From Methylomicrobium sp051061015 (GTDB taxonomy: Bacteria; Pseudomonadota; Gammaproteobacteria; Methylococcales; Methylomonadaceae): a DNA stretch of 64,000 nucleotides. Shown in pieces: positions 18,501 through 26,128 of the stretch. Position 1 is the first letter of the stretch, and every line of letters starts with the position of its first letter. The notes beneath the pieces are model-generated. The model saw nothing but the letters and a program-made list of their open reading frames with translations. It was not told where the DNA came from and made no database searches. Both the position numbers and the translations under genes were made by a program. The stretch lies in contig JBPFEG010000088.1 of the NCBI GenBank assembly GCA_051061015.1, positions 62,001-126,000 on the forward strand, written 5' to 3'.

Positions 18501-19418
18501 GGCAGCCAATTCGAGGCCGCCCGACTCCCCGAAGCCCAAGTGGCGGTCACGCCCGATTTATCGCTGCGGCTGGCCTCCGACCAACGCAAAATCAGCGGTA
18601 CCCTGAAGATTCCTAAAGCCCGCATCGAACTGAAGGAACTTCCCGAAAATGCGGTTAAGGTCAGCAAGGACGAAGTGATCCTCGGCGAAGAAAAAAAGCA
18701 GCAAGACGCAGTACCTCAGATTCCTGTCGACGCCAACGTGGAAGTCGAACTCGGCCAACAAATCCATTTTTCAGGGATGGGCCTCGATAGCGACCTGACC
18801 GGTAAATTCCGGGTCGACAAGCGGGGCCAAAAAACGACCGCCTATGGCGATGTCGAGATGAAAAAAGCGACTTACCAAAGCTATGGACAAGATTTAACCG
18901 TCAGGCGCGGGAAAATCGTTTTCAACGGCCCGCTCAACAATCCCTGGCTCGACGTGGAAGCCACCCGGCTGTCCAAAGACGAAAAGGTCACAGCGATCGT
19001 AGACGTGAGTGGGCCCTTAAATGCGCCCAAAACACGGCTGTCCTCGAATCCTCCGCTGCCCGAAACCGACGTCCTGGCTTATCTGGTAACCGGCGGTCCG
19101 CTGGATCAGGCCGGCCAAAACGAAGGCGAGCGGATCGCCAGCGCGGCGCTCGCCTACGGTTCTTCACGGGTATCCTGGATCGCGAACAAGCTCGGGCTCA
19201 GCGAGTTTGAGATCAAGGAAGGGAAAACGCTGGAAGATACTCTGGTGCAGGCGGGGCGCTATCTGTCACCCGGTTTTTATGTCGGCGCCAAGGTCGGCCT
19301 TTTCAATAATCAGGCCGCACTGGTAATGAAGCGGAAACTGACTGAAAACCTGAATCTGGAAACCCAGGCTGGAACTGCGCAGCGCGTAAAAATCAATTAT
19401 GAATTCGATACCGATTAG
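15528..19418 (+). CDS. tamB: Translocation and assembly module inner-membrane protein TamB
   Basis: The 1296-residue protein has an N-terminal membrane anchor (LLIVLAVVLSLPVGLFGLL) and a long run of beta-rich, AsmA-like repeats forming a periplasmic groove. The C-terminal TamB (DUF490) domain occupies the last 300 residues or so (for example DVLAYLVTGGPLDQ and ASAALAYGSSR). The ending VKINYEFDTD resembles the TamB C terminus that contacts TamA. The length is typical. The 4-base overlap with tamA supports coupled synthesis. The protein is implicated in phospholipid transport to the outer membrane. Confidence 0.94.
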   Translation: MKKRVLLIVLAVVLSLPVGLFGLLNTQAGTRWLLRQGFAFLPAEVTADTIEGRLLQRLTLTGFEYKSDSAHIVVDRFVFAWQPTRLFRGALDIDDITVDTVDITLTPSAEPAEKPPFDPNNLPRLPLDIFIDRMQLTDLTFKQGETEQHIDHLKFSALTENDRLKIPDLTLDADSAALNAKAEVTLRGELAFLLDADFEASTEAYGAWKARAQIHGDTQEITLDGRLDSPFGLDIKGTAKDWADKPRLNLNAEWQKLSWPFAVQNPQLVSDKGSLEIIGPLDNYRILLNGELSPQALPKAMLELNGKGSLDALAIDALELKSPDGIFRATGDISWQPEIAFDMALTAKDFNPGILSPELPGKVSMDVRNQGKFLDDKLQLNAGINKLSGNLRGRPLTGGGKLTLADDILKVDSLTLASGTNKIALNGTLGSQRETLDISIDARNLKSLWPTLGGRFEGTGQLRGAWKRPSLTLQGKGKALRFAEHSVEQLDLDIDYKAEAKENSKITISAHAVKSGESQIRSLSLDGSGSERRHDFTVRIDSPRASLSTALGGSLKADRWEGKLTRLDIRRTQDDAHWRLEAPWPMRAQKKPEGIDLTLGSGCLIGLKSSLCAEGHYWPTNDFKVEAHMLNFPTGLFRDYFPEGFDLSGLIDADVSLRRQKDALAGHYTVSLPGRITLQLPTKQKSRPIVLGPGSLSGELKGQEITAVADLRLVDQDYLRGRLRLNTSAPQTLAGRINASVRRLDLVKPFVSELSDIKGHLRVDLDIEGTLPKPGITGTLDLSEGRIEMAGLGFALREINLQAVASGRHENHIQLQGTTQLVVLASQIAAGQKPVQEQVKVEADARLNNQSITATLNLGLGNRNRIDANLRMDTHELKTVDGQVKAALTDWSLLTPLTAAQLSNLKGRLAADIGIKGRLDKPEINGNVNLSDGAVDVLPLGISVHEVRLGAVATGDPDKPIRITGFARSGQGSLNLDGYANPSGNGELQLAGSQFEAARLPEAQVAVTPDLSLRLASDQRKISGTLKIPKARIELKELPENAVKVSKDEVILGEEKKQQDAVPQIPVDANVEVELGQQIHFSGMGLDSDLTGKFRVDKRGQKTTAYGDVEMKKATYQSYGQDLTVRRGKIVFNGPLNNPWLDVEATRLSKDEKVTAIVDVSGPLNAPKTRLSSNPPLPETDVLAYLVTGGPLDQAGQNEGERIASAALAYGSSRVSWIANKLGLSEFEIKEGKTLEDTLVQAGRYLSPGFYVGAKVGLFNNQAALVMKRKLTENLNLETQAGTAQRVKINYEFDTD

Positions 19419-19468
19419 CCCCAATCAAATCGGCAAGTAAATTCATTAAGAATGGGTTTCCGGGCGAA

Positions 19469-19499
19469 GACCTGCCAGGTTAATAAAACCTGGCAGGTC
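19469..19499. repeat. Perfect 13-base inverted repeat before gcvT
   Basis: GACCTGCCAGGTT, AATAA, AACCTGGCAGGTC: 13-base perfect arms around a 5-base loop, between tamB and gcvT. There is no U-tract after either arm, so it is not a standard terminator, although the hairpin is very stable. Its CCTGGCAGG-type core looks like a dispersed palindromic repeat, but no second copy is seen in this window. Confidence 0.7.
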
Positions 19500-19556
19500 G
19501 AAAGGCGTAAAATTCGGTTAAACTGAACACTCAATAACATTCAGGTTCCGCATGCG

Positions 19557-20633
19557 ATGATGTTAAAAATTCTTCCTCTGAATGCTTTACACGTTGAACT
19601 CGGCGCGAAGTTCGCGCCTTTTGCGGGTTATGCGATGCCGCTGCATTACGGCACCGGCATCATCCAGGAACATCTGCATTGCCGAAGCGCGGCCGGTTTT
19701 TTCGACATCTCGCACATGGGTCAACTCAGCGCGGAAGTCGATGAAGCCGCCGGCATACTGGAAAGGCTGACGCCGAGCGATATTTCCGGCCTCCGCCCCG
19801 GCTTTCAAAGATATACCGTGCTGACGCTGGACAATGGCGGCGTGCTCGACGACATTATCGTGAACCGGACTGAATCGGGAGTATCCCTCATCGTCAACGC
19901 GTCCTGTAAGGATCAGGATTTCGACTATTTGCGCCGCTATTTGCCCGGTCTGAAACACCTTCAGGACCGTGCGCTGTTTGCGCTGCAGGGCCCCAAGGCC
20001 GAGACCGTGATCCGGAAGTTTTCCCCTGCCGCCGCGAGCCTGAAATTCATGCAAAGCGGCGAGACCGAACTCGATGGGATCGAATGCTCGATCAGCCGCA
20101 GCGGCTACACCGGCGAAGACGGTTTCGAGATTTCGGTCGGACTTCGCGATGCCGAACGGCTGGCCCGACTGCTGCTGGCCGAGGATCCTGTCGCCCCGGT
20201 CGGGCTCGGTGCACGCGATACGCTGCGCCTGGAAGCGGGGCTCTGCCTGTACGGCCATGAACTGAGCGAGTCAATCACCCCGGTCGAGGCGGGATTGTCC
20301 TGGATCATCAAGAAAGGCCACGACCAATTCCCCGGCGCCGCAAAAATTCTCGCTCAACTCCGGAATGGCCCGGACCTGATCCGGGCCGGATTGATCGTGG
20401 ATGGCAAGGCGCCGATCCGGGAAGGCGCCCTCCTGTCGAATGATCGAGGCCAGAACGTAGGCCATGTCACCAGCGGCAGTTTCGCGCCGAGCCTCGGCAA
20501 GCCGATCGCGCTCGCGCGGATCGACAAAGCCTATGCGGCTGTCGGCGCTCAGTTGTTCACCGAAGTCCGGGGGCGGCAAGTCACATTGACCGTCGTACGC
20601 CTGCCTTTCATTCCTCATCGCTACCATCGTTAA
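19557..20633 (+). CDS. gcvT: Glycine cleavage system aminomethyltransferase (T protein)
   Basis: The 358-residue protein transfers the methylene group from aminomethyl-lipoyl-H protein to tetrahydrofolate. Family landmarks are LPLNALHVELGAKFAPFAGY, FDISHMGQ, SGYTGEDGFEISV and RDTLRLEAGLCLYGHEL. The length is close to the E. coli enzyme. ATGs at 19557 and 19560 are adjacent and neither has a good ribosome site. gcvP starts 3 bases after its stop, but the gcvH gene normally found between gcvT and gcvP is missing. No glycine riboswitch is recognisable in the 138-base upstream gap. Confidence 0.96.
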   Translation: MMLKILPLNALHVELGAKFAPFAGYAMPLHYGTGIIQEHLHCRSAAGFFDISHMGQLSAEVDEAAGILERLTPSDISGLRPGFQRYTVLTLDNGGVLDDIIVNRTESGVSLIVNASCKDQDFDYLRRYLPGLKHLQDRALFALQGPKAETVIRKFSPAAASLKFMQSGETELDGIECSISRSGYTGEDGFEISVGLRDAERLARLLLAEDPVAPVGLGARDTLRLEAGLCLYGHELSESITPVEAGLSWIIKKGHDQFPGAAKILAQLRNGPDLIRAGLIVDGKAPIREGALLSNDRGQNVGHVTSGSFAPSLGKPIALARIDKAYAAVGAQLFTEVRGRQVTLTVVRLPFIPHRYHR

Positions 20634-20636
20634 GCC

Positions 20637-23531
20637 ATGACCACATCACCTCCGAATCTGAACCAACTGGAAATGCTCGGCGATTTCATCCGCCGCCATA
20701 TCGGCCCGAATCCCGAACAAACCCAGGCGATGTTGACGGAACTGGGCCTGACTGATCTCGAACAGATTATCGACAAGGCGCTGCCTGCGGACATTCTGAA
20801 CGTCGAGCCGCTCAAACTGACCGAAACGATCAGCGAAAACGCAGTGATCAAGTACCTGCGCAAAATCCGCGACCGCAACAAGGTGTTTACCTCGCTGATC
20901 GGGATGGGCTACTACGATACGGTCATGCCGGCCGTGATCAAACGCAATGTACTCGAAAATCCCGGCTGGTACACCGCTTATACACCGTATCAGGCCGAGG
21001 TCAGCCAGGGCCGGCTCGAGGCGCTGCTGAACTTTCAGCAGATGATCATCGATCTGACCGGGATGGAGATCGCGAATGCTTCGCTGCTCGACGAGGCGAC
21101 CGCCGCGGCCGAGGCGATGACGATGGCGCGGCGCCTGTCGCACAGCACCTTTAATACTTTTTTTGTCGATCAGGACTGCCATCCGCAAACGATCGCGGTG
21201 GTCCAGACCCGTGCGCATTCGCTGGGTTACCAGGTAATTGTCGGCGATCCCTATCACGACCTCGCTCAACACGATTTTTTCGCGGTGCTGGTGCAATATC
21301 CCGGCTCGCAAGGCGAAGTGCGCGATCTTCACGAAATCGTAGAGATCGCCAGGCAAAAATCGGCTTTCGTTACGGTCGCCGCCGACCTGTTAAGCCTGGT
21401 CTTGCTGAAGCCGCCGGCCGCATTCGGGGCCGACATCGTGGTCGGCAGCGCGCAACGTTTCGGCGTGCCGATGGGCTACGGCGGCCCGCACGCGGCGTTT
21501 TTCGCGACGAAGGACGAATACAAGCGCTCGATGCCGGGACGGATCATCGGCGTATCAAAAGACAGCCACGGCCAGAGCGCCCTGCGCATGGCGCTGCAGA
21601 CCCGCGAACAGCATATCCGCCGCGACAAGGCGACCAGCAATATCTGCACCTCGCAGGTGCTGCTCGCGGTAATCGCAGGCTTCTACGCGGTCTACCACGG
21701 CGCGGACGGCCTGCGGATGATCGCCGGGCGCGTGCACCGCTACGCGCAGATCCTCGCAGCCGGCCTGACACTGCTCGGGCATGAAGTCGTTAGCCGGCAT
21801 TATTTCGACACGATCGTCGTGCGCGTACCGAACCGCGCCAAACGGATCGCCGCTCAGGCAATGGAAGCCACGATCAACCTGCGCGTAATCGATCCGGACC
21901 ATCTCGGCATTGCGCTCGACGAAACGACGACCCGCAACACGCTCAGGGCACTCTGGCAGGTATTCGCGACCCCGGCGGCCGAGTTTCCGGACATCAACCG
22001 GCTGCATAAAACGATCAAGGAATGCCTTCCGGATGATCTGCTGCGCAGCGATCCGATCCTGCAGCATCCGGTGTTCGCGCGCTACCATTCCGAAACCGAG
22101 ATGATGCGCTACATGCGGCGCTTGGCCCGGCTCGACATCGCGCTGGACCGCTCGATGATTCCGTTGGGATCATGCACGATGAAACTGAACGCGGCGACCG
22201 AAATGCAGTCACTGTCGTATCATGAATTCAATGGCTTGCACCCGTTCGCGCCGCTGTACCAGACGCTCGGCTATCAGCAGATGTTCGCCGAACTCGAAGA
22301 CATGCTCTGCGATCTGACCGGCTTCGACGCATTCTCATTACAGCCGAACGCGGGCTCTCAAGGCGAATACACGGGGCTGCTGGTGATTCGCAAATTCCAT
22401 CAAGTGACGGGACAAGGCCAGCGCAACGTCTGCCTGATTCCTGCTTCCGCGCACGGCACCAACCCGGCCAGCGCGGTATTGGCCGGCCTGAAAGTGGTTG
22501 TAGTCGCCTGCGACGACAACGGCAATGTCAGCCTCGACGATCTGAAAGCCAAGCTTGCCGAACATCGCGACACGGTCGCCGCGCTGATGATCACCTACCC
22601 TTCCACGCACGGCGTATTCGAGGAAGCGTTCCGGACCATCTGCGACCTGGTCCATCAGCACGGCGGCCAGGTCTATCTGGACGGCGCCAATTTCAACGCA
22701 CTGGTCGGGCTCAGCCGCCCCGGCAAAATCGGCGCGGATGTCGCGCATCTGAATCTGCACAAGACCTTCAGCATCCCGCACGGGGGCGGCGGTCCCGGCG
22801 TCGGCCCGATCGGGGTCGGCGCGCATCTGGCGCCTTATTTGCCCGATCATCCGGTCGTCAAAAACGTTAATCCGAACAAGGGACGGTACGGCACGGTCGG
22901 CACGGTCGCGGCCGCGCCCTGGGGTTCGGCCAGCATCTACACGATTTCCTGGGCCTATATCGCGATGATGGGTGCAGCCGGATTGAAACGTGCAACCCTA
23001 ACCGCGATCCTGAACGCGAACTACATCGCCAAACGGCTCGCGCCGCATTATCCGATCCTGTACACCGGCAAGAATGGCTGGGTCGCGCACGAATGCATCA
23101 TCGACTGCCGCGCCTTCAAGCATTCCTGCGGCATTAGTGTCGAGGACATCGCGAAACGGCTGATCGATTTCGGCTTTCATGCGCCGACCGTGTCTTTTCC
23201 GGTGCCGGAAACCCTGATGATCGAACCGACCGAAAGCGAGAGCAAGGACGAAATCGACCGTTTCTGCGACGCATTGATCGCGATTCGCGAGGAAATCGCC
23301 GAGATCGAAGCCGGTAGAGCCGATCCTGAAAACAACGTACTGAAGCACGCTCCGCATACGCACCGGCTCTTGCTCGAAGACTGGACCCTACCCTATTCGC
23401 GGCAGCAGGCCTTCTTTCCGGCCGAACACCAACAGGACGACAAATACTGGCCGCCGGTCGGGCGAATCGACAATGTGTACGGGGACCGGCATGTGGTCTG
23501 CACCTGTCCGCCACTGGAGGATTATCAATAA
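20637..23531 (+). CDS. gcvP: Glycine dehydrogenase (decarboxylating), single-chain P protein
   Basis: The 964-residue protein is the fused P-protein form (both halves in one chain, as in E. coli), which decarboxylates glycine and passes the aminomethyl group to lipoyl-H protein. The PLP lysine is K709 in HLNLHKTFSIPHGGGGPG. The N-terminal half carries LLDEATAAAEAMTMARR and the C-terminal half carries ASAHGTNPASA. It follows gcvT by 3 bases and is surely co-transcribed. The H protein must be encoded elsewhere. Confidence 0.97.
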   Translation: MTTSPPNLNQLEMLGDFIRRHIGPNPEQTQAMLTELGLTDLEQIIDKALPADILNVEPLKLTETISENAVIKYLRKIRDRNKVFTSLIGMGYYDTVMPAVIKRNVLENPGWYTAYTPYQAEVSQGRLEALLNFQQMIIDLTGMEIANASLLDEATAAAEAMTMARRLSHSTFNTFFVDQDCHPQTIAVVQTRAHSLGYQVIVGDPYHDLAQHDFFAVLVQYPGSQGEVRDLHEIVEIARQKSAFVTVAADLLSLVLLKPPAAFGADIVVGSAQRFGVPMGYGGPHAAFFATKDEYKRSMPGRIIGVSKDSHGQSALRMALQTREQHIRRDKATSNICTSQVLLAVIAGFYAVYHGADGLRMIAGRVHRYAQILAAGLTLLGHEVVSRHYFDTIVVRVPNRAKRIAAQAMEATINLRVIDPDHLGIALDETTTRNTLRALWQVFATPAAEFPDINRLHKTIKECLPDDLLRSDPILQHPVFARYHSETEMMRYMRRLARLDIALDRSMIPLGSCTMKLNAATEMQSLSYHEFNGLHPFAPLYQTLGYQQMFAELEDMLCDLTGFDAFSLQPNAGSQGEYTGLLVIRKFHQVTGQGQRNVCLIPASAHGTNPASAVLAGLKVVVVACDDNGNVSLDDLKAKLAEHRDTVAALMITYPSTHGVFEEAFRTICDLVHQHGGQVYLDGANFNALVGLSRPGKIGADVAHLNLHKTFSIPHGGGGPGVGPIGVGAHLAPYLPDHPVVKNVNPNKGRYGTVGTVAAAPWGSASIYTISWAYIAMMGAAGLKRATLTAILNANYIAKRLAPHYPILYTGKNGWVAHECIIDCRAFKHSCGISVEDIAKRLIDFGFHAPTVSFPVPETLMIEPTESESKDEIDRFCDALIAIREEIAEIEAGRADPENNVLKHAPHTHRLLLEDWTLPYSRQQAFFPAEHQQDDKYWPPVGRIDNVYGDRHVVCTCPPLEDYQ

Positions 23532-23591
23532 GCCGTTAGTCATGTGAGATATGCCAAACAACGTGAGGCGCGCTTGTGCCTTTTAGGGTAT

Positions 23592-23630
23592 CCAATCGCG
23601 AACGATGCGCTTCGCTTTTGCTCAGTGCAT
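23592..23630. repeat. Palindromic intergenic repeat, degenerate copy 2
   Basis: The stretch contains TCGCGAACGATGCGCTTCGC followed by TTTTGCTCAGTGCAT. It keeps the order of blocks found at 6731-6769 (TCGCGA, CGATGCGCTTC, GCTCAG, GCAT), but its right arm has diverged. It lies in the leader of the HEPN-like gene. Two related copies 17 kb apart suggest a REP-like family in this genome. Confidence 0.5.
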
Positions 23631-23666
23631 ACTATAGCCCTTCAAATCGTTAGTCTGAGAGAAAGC

Positions 23667-24662
23667 ATGCTGGTATCAAAGAAAGAACTAGGCGCACGTA
23701 TCGAAGCGAATTTACGGCTTTTGTCGTCCATGATTGCGAGGAAGCCAATAAAGTACACACGGGAGTGGGCTCGAACTCCTGAGGAAGCCTTCAGCCTCTA
23801 CACTCGAACGAGCACCGTTAATTTAATTCACAGTTTGAATGAAGGGCTCATTGAAAATGGATGGCCGTTTCCCGCTTCGATGGATATCGAGTCTGAAATC
23901 AAAATGTCAATTAAAGATCTCAGCCTCGGTCTAGTCTTACGTGCTTTTCGCGTCATTTCCGCAAAGAGTAGCCTAAGCGTCCAGCTTTTTTATGCAGCTC
24001 TATCTGATTCTAAAAATACTAGACCACAATTTGATCGTGTAATGATGCGATATTTTGCACGCCATTCGAATGAAATATTCAAAAGGTGGAAGTCGCACCC
24101 ACTCCTTGTAAGCAAGAGCGGTTTGATCGATGAGATTAGCGGAACGTATGAACATGACTTATGGGCTGCGTGCATTTCTACTACTCTTCCACTTTTGGAC
24201 CTAGTCACCCGGAACTATCTCGGAACCGATAACCTGAATGCCGGAATGCAGGTGCTCCGAGATGCGTTCTTTAAGATCGCGGGCTTACGGTCAAAAGATT
24301 TAAAGCCTGGATATGCTATTTGGGACGCCGTGAAGGATCCCGAACAAGGGAATACTTTTGCTTTATCGTTGGAGGAAGACCTCAGACTGCCAGGCGTTTA
24401 CCTCGCATCGTTTTTCGAATTTGTTGACACTTTCTATACGTGGTGCTCGAGTGATACTGAAACGCCGCCGACAGAGCTTAATCGTCATGCCGTAATGCAT
24501 GGGCATGTCGCTGCCGACTATTCCACTGAAGTGCACGCCACTAAGTTGCTGATGTTTTTCGATCTCACCTTGCGAGTAGAACCGTTCCTAAGAATTATCG
24601 TTCATGGCGAATCCGCCGCTGACAAGATAAGAAAACTCCTGATATTGGCGGAGCCCGCGTAG
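23667..24662 (+). CDS. HEPN-like domain protein, orphan; possible RNase/defence gene
   Basis: The 331-residue cytosolic protein is not recognised by full-length family. Near its end it has NRHAVMHGH, which fits the HEPN ribonuclease motif R-(N/D/H)-x3-H with R273 and H278. It is followed by an acidic/aromatic helical stretch (YSTEVHATKLLMFFDL), as in several HEPN families. The remainder is predicted all-helical. The start ATG at 23667 has AGAGAAAG upstream; a longer reading from 23544 runs through repeat sequence. The gene is visibly richer in A+T than gcvP and uses more rare-looking codons, which suggests transfer. No antitoxin-like gene is adjacent, so a stand-alone abortive-infection role is only a guess. 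Confidence 0.5.
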   Translation: MLVSKKELGARIEANLRLLSSMIARKPIKYTREWARTPEEAFSLYTRTSTVNLIHSLNEGLIENGWPFPASMDIESEIKMSIKDLSLGLVLRAFRVISAKSSLSVQLFYAALSDSKNTRPQFDRVMMRYFARHSNEIFKRWKSHPLLVSKSGLIDEISGTYEHDLWAACISTTLPLLDLVTRNYLGTDNLNAGMQVLRDAFFKIAGLRSKDLKPGYAIWDAVKDPEQGNTFALSLEEDLRLPGVYLASFFEFVDTFYTWCSSDTETPPTELNRHAVMHGHVAADYSTEVHATKLLMFFDLTLRVEPFLRIIVHGESAADKIRKLLILAEPA

Positions 24663-24688
24663 GTCCGATTAACTCAGCGTAATCGGAC
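24663..24688. repeat. Palindromic repeat directly after the HEPN-like gene
   Basis: GTCCGATTA and TAATCGGAC form perfect 9-base arms around an 8-base loop, starting at the base after the HEPN-like stop codon. The sequence resembles palindromes of the TCGGATTA...TAATCCGA type scattered in many proteobacterial genomes. It has no U-tract but may end the transcript. Confidence 0.6.
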
Positions 24689-24739
24689 GCATGTTGCCGA
24701 GGCAAATGTTCTCCTCCTCACTTTTTCATAAACCCGTAA

Positions 24740-24764
24740 GGCGGAACGCGGCAGCGGTTCCGCC
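24740..24764. repeat. Second palindromic repeat between HEPN-like gene and fnr
   Basis: GGCGGAAC and GTTCCGCC form perfect 8-base arms with a 9-base loop, 50 bases beyond the previous palindrome. The 305-base gap 24663-24967 therefore holds two unrelated hairpins and then the fnr promoter region, and no gene. Confidence 0.55.
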
Positions 24765-24913
24765 GATTGAAGACGAATAGCCTAACATCACAGCCAGGAG
24801 ATGGGGATACAGCAGGCATCCATAAAACATTCTCTGCATTATGCCAAAACTCATCCAGTAATCCAGAAAGTTTTAAACCGAATGGTCAAAAAATCAGTCG
24901 GATAATTAGGGTG

Positions 24914-24943
24914 TGATTTTAATACACTGACTAAGCGTATAAT
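24914..24943 (+). promoter_or_regulatory. Possible fnr promoter
   Basis: A perfect -10 TATAAT (24938-24943) lies 25 bases before the fnr start codon. The -35 side is poor (TGATTT at 24914-24919 with an 18-base spacer). An imperfect dyad, GTGTGA/TACAC, overlaps the -35 and could be an operator. No FNR box of the TTGAT-N4-ATCAA type is seen here, so autoregulation is not supported. Confidence 0.45.
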
Positions 24944-24967
24944 TAACACCTAATAGGAATACGGGCT

Positions 24968-25696
24968 ATGCCATCAATCTCTCAAAGGAACTCTTGCCAG
25001 GAATGCAAAATATCCGAATTATGCCTCCCTCATGGACTGCAGCAGCACGAAATCCGCCAGCTTGCCGGTATTGTCAAAAACAGGCGTCCATTACATCTCA
25101 ATGAATTTTTGTATGTTCAGGGCGATAAATGCCAAAGTCTGTATGCGGTGAAGTCGGGTTCGTTCCGAAGCTTTATGGTGAATACGGAAGGCGACGAGCA
25201 AACCCTCGGATTTTATTTGCCGGGCGAACTCATGGGCCTGGATTCATTGCAGTATGGTAGCTTCACTTGTCCCCTGATTGCTCTGGAAACCTGCTCGGTT
25301 TGCGAACTGCCCTTATCCAGCCTCAATGAGCTCTGTTCCGAACTGCCCGGCCTGCAGTTTCAAATCATGCGGGTTATGGGCAAGGAAATAGCCTCCGATC
25401 ACGATAAAATTTTGTCGTTGGGCCACCGCTCGGCCAAGTGTAGAATTGCCGGTTTTTTGTTGACCCTATCGCGGCGATACGGAGACCTCGGGTTTTCCGG
25501 CACTGAATTTAATCTGAGCATGCGCCGCCACGACATCGCCAATTTTTTAGGCCTGACGATAGAAACCGTCAGCCGTCAGTTGGCGGATTTAAATAAAGTC
25601 GGCGTGATTACGGTCAAGCGTCGAGGCATCCAGATCAACGATCTGGATTGGCTGAAATCAATCGTCGAGCCTGGTTCTCTTGCTTTAGCCGAGTAA
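24968..25696 (+). CDS. fnr: FNR-type [4Fe-4S] oxygen-sensing transcription regulator
   Basis: The 242-residue protein belongs to the Crp/Fnr family and carries the four iron-sulfur cysteines of true FNR: C10, C13 and C19 (CQECKISELC, the x2-x5 spacing of E. coli FNR) and C112 in SVCELPL. The cyclic-nucleotide-like beta-roll spans about 40-130, followed by the dimerisation helix. The recognition helix LTIETVSRQLADL carries the E-x2-S-R that reads TTGAT half-sites. It should sense loss of oxygen and switch genes at TTGAT-N4-ATCAA boxes; a perfect box lies 0.3 kb downstream at 26022. Confidence 0.93.
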   Translation: MPSISQRNSCQECKISELCLPHGLQQHEIRQLAGIVKNRRPLHLNEFLYVQGDKCQSLYAVKSGSFRSFMVNTEGDEQTLGFYLPGELMGLDSLQYGSFTCPLIALETCSVCELPLSSLNELCSELPGLQFQIMRVMGKEIASDHDKILSLGHRSAKCRIAGFLLTLSRRYGDLGFSGTEFNLSMRRHDIANFLGLTIETVSRQLADLNKVGVITVKRRGIQINDLDWLKSIVEPGSLALAE

Positions 25697-25775
25697 GCCA
25701 GCGCCGACCATAGACGATATTACCGCTTCTAAACATCGAATGCGGTAACATCGACTGACTGCCGACGTGTAATAT

Positions 25776-25901
25776 TTATTTCTGCAATGCCGGAGGAGTA
25801 TCCGAACTGGCCGGTTTATTTGGGCCTTTACCCATTTCATCACAGGCCGCCAAGGTAGAAATGGCAAAAACAACTAATAAGAATTGACTTATAACTTTCA
25901 T
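25776..25901 (-). CDS. Small lipoprotein, 41 aa, function unknown
   Basis: On the minus strand, ATG at 25901 opens a 41-residue frame, MKVISQFLLVVFAISTLAAC, continuing with about 21 polar residues rich in Pro, Lys and Asp to TAA at 25776. LAAC is a perfect lipobox, so the mature peptide would begin at Cys20 and hang on a membrane lipid. Residue +2 is Asp, which in enterobacteria signals retention in the inner membrane. AGGAAAG lies 3 bases upstream, and the start overlaps the stop of the 32-residue frame as ATGA, which supports both as real genes. No family is recognised. Confidence 0.72.
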   Translation of the reverse strand: MKVISQFLLVVFAISTLAACDEMGKGPNKPASSDTPPALQK

Positions 25902-25996
25902 AACTTTCCTCGTTGATTAATATAGGCAGAACATTCTTCAAAAAAGGCCATGACCCTCTTGAAGACTTTTCGGTAACCTTTTACAGGTTTAGCCAT
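25898..25996 (-). CDS. Tiny basic protein, 32 aa, function unknown
   Basis: ATG at 25996 starts a 32-residue frame, MAKPVKGYRKVFKRVMAFFE and then ECSAYINQRGKL. It is strongly basic in its first half, with one cysteine. An AAGAGGG ribosome site lies 4 bases upstream and the stop overlaps the lipoprotein start (ATGA). A perfect FNR box lies 26 bases before the start, where it would cover the promoter or start-site region. The amphipathic basic helix could bind membrane or nucleic acid. The case rests on the ribosome site, coupling and operator; no homologue is recognised. Confidence 0.6.
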   Translation of the reverse strand: MAKPVKGYRKVFKRVMAFFEECSAYINQRGKL

Positions 25997-26021
25997 TGTG
26001 CCCTCTTCTTTCGACAGAGAG

Positions 26022-26035
26022 TTGATCTCGATCAA
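26022..26035. promoter_or_regulatory. Perfect FNR/Anr box
   Basis: TTGATCTCGATCAA matches the FNR consensus TTGAT-N4-ATCAA exactly and is palindromic over 12 of 14 bases. It stands in the divergent gap, centred 100 bases before the MFS transporter start and 32 bases before the 32-aa gene. For the transporter it could sit at about -41.5 of a start site near 26070, an activating position. For the small operon it would overlap the promoter or start site, a repressing position. The fnr gene itself is 326 bases to the left. Confidence 0.8.
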
Positions 26036-26128
26036 TAAAACCCCAGAAAATAGGTCACTTTTTTTGACCGGGCTGAAAAGATAGGTTTCGCTTCGGTTAC
26101 GCCGCTTTTTAGATGTAAGGTTCGACAC

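Noticed and set aside
19419..19556. Glycine riboswitch before gcvT
   Set aside because: The gap is short and lacks the conserved aptamer blocks; only a palindromic repeat is seen.
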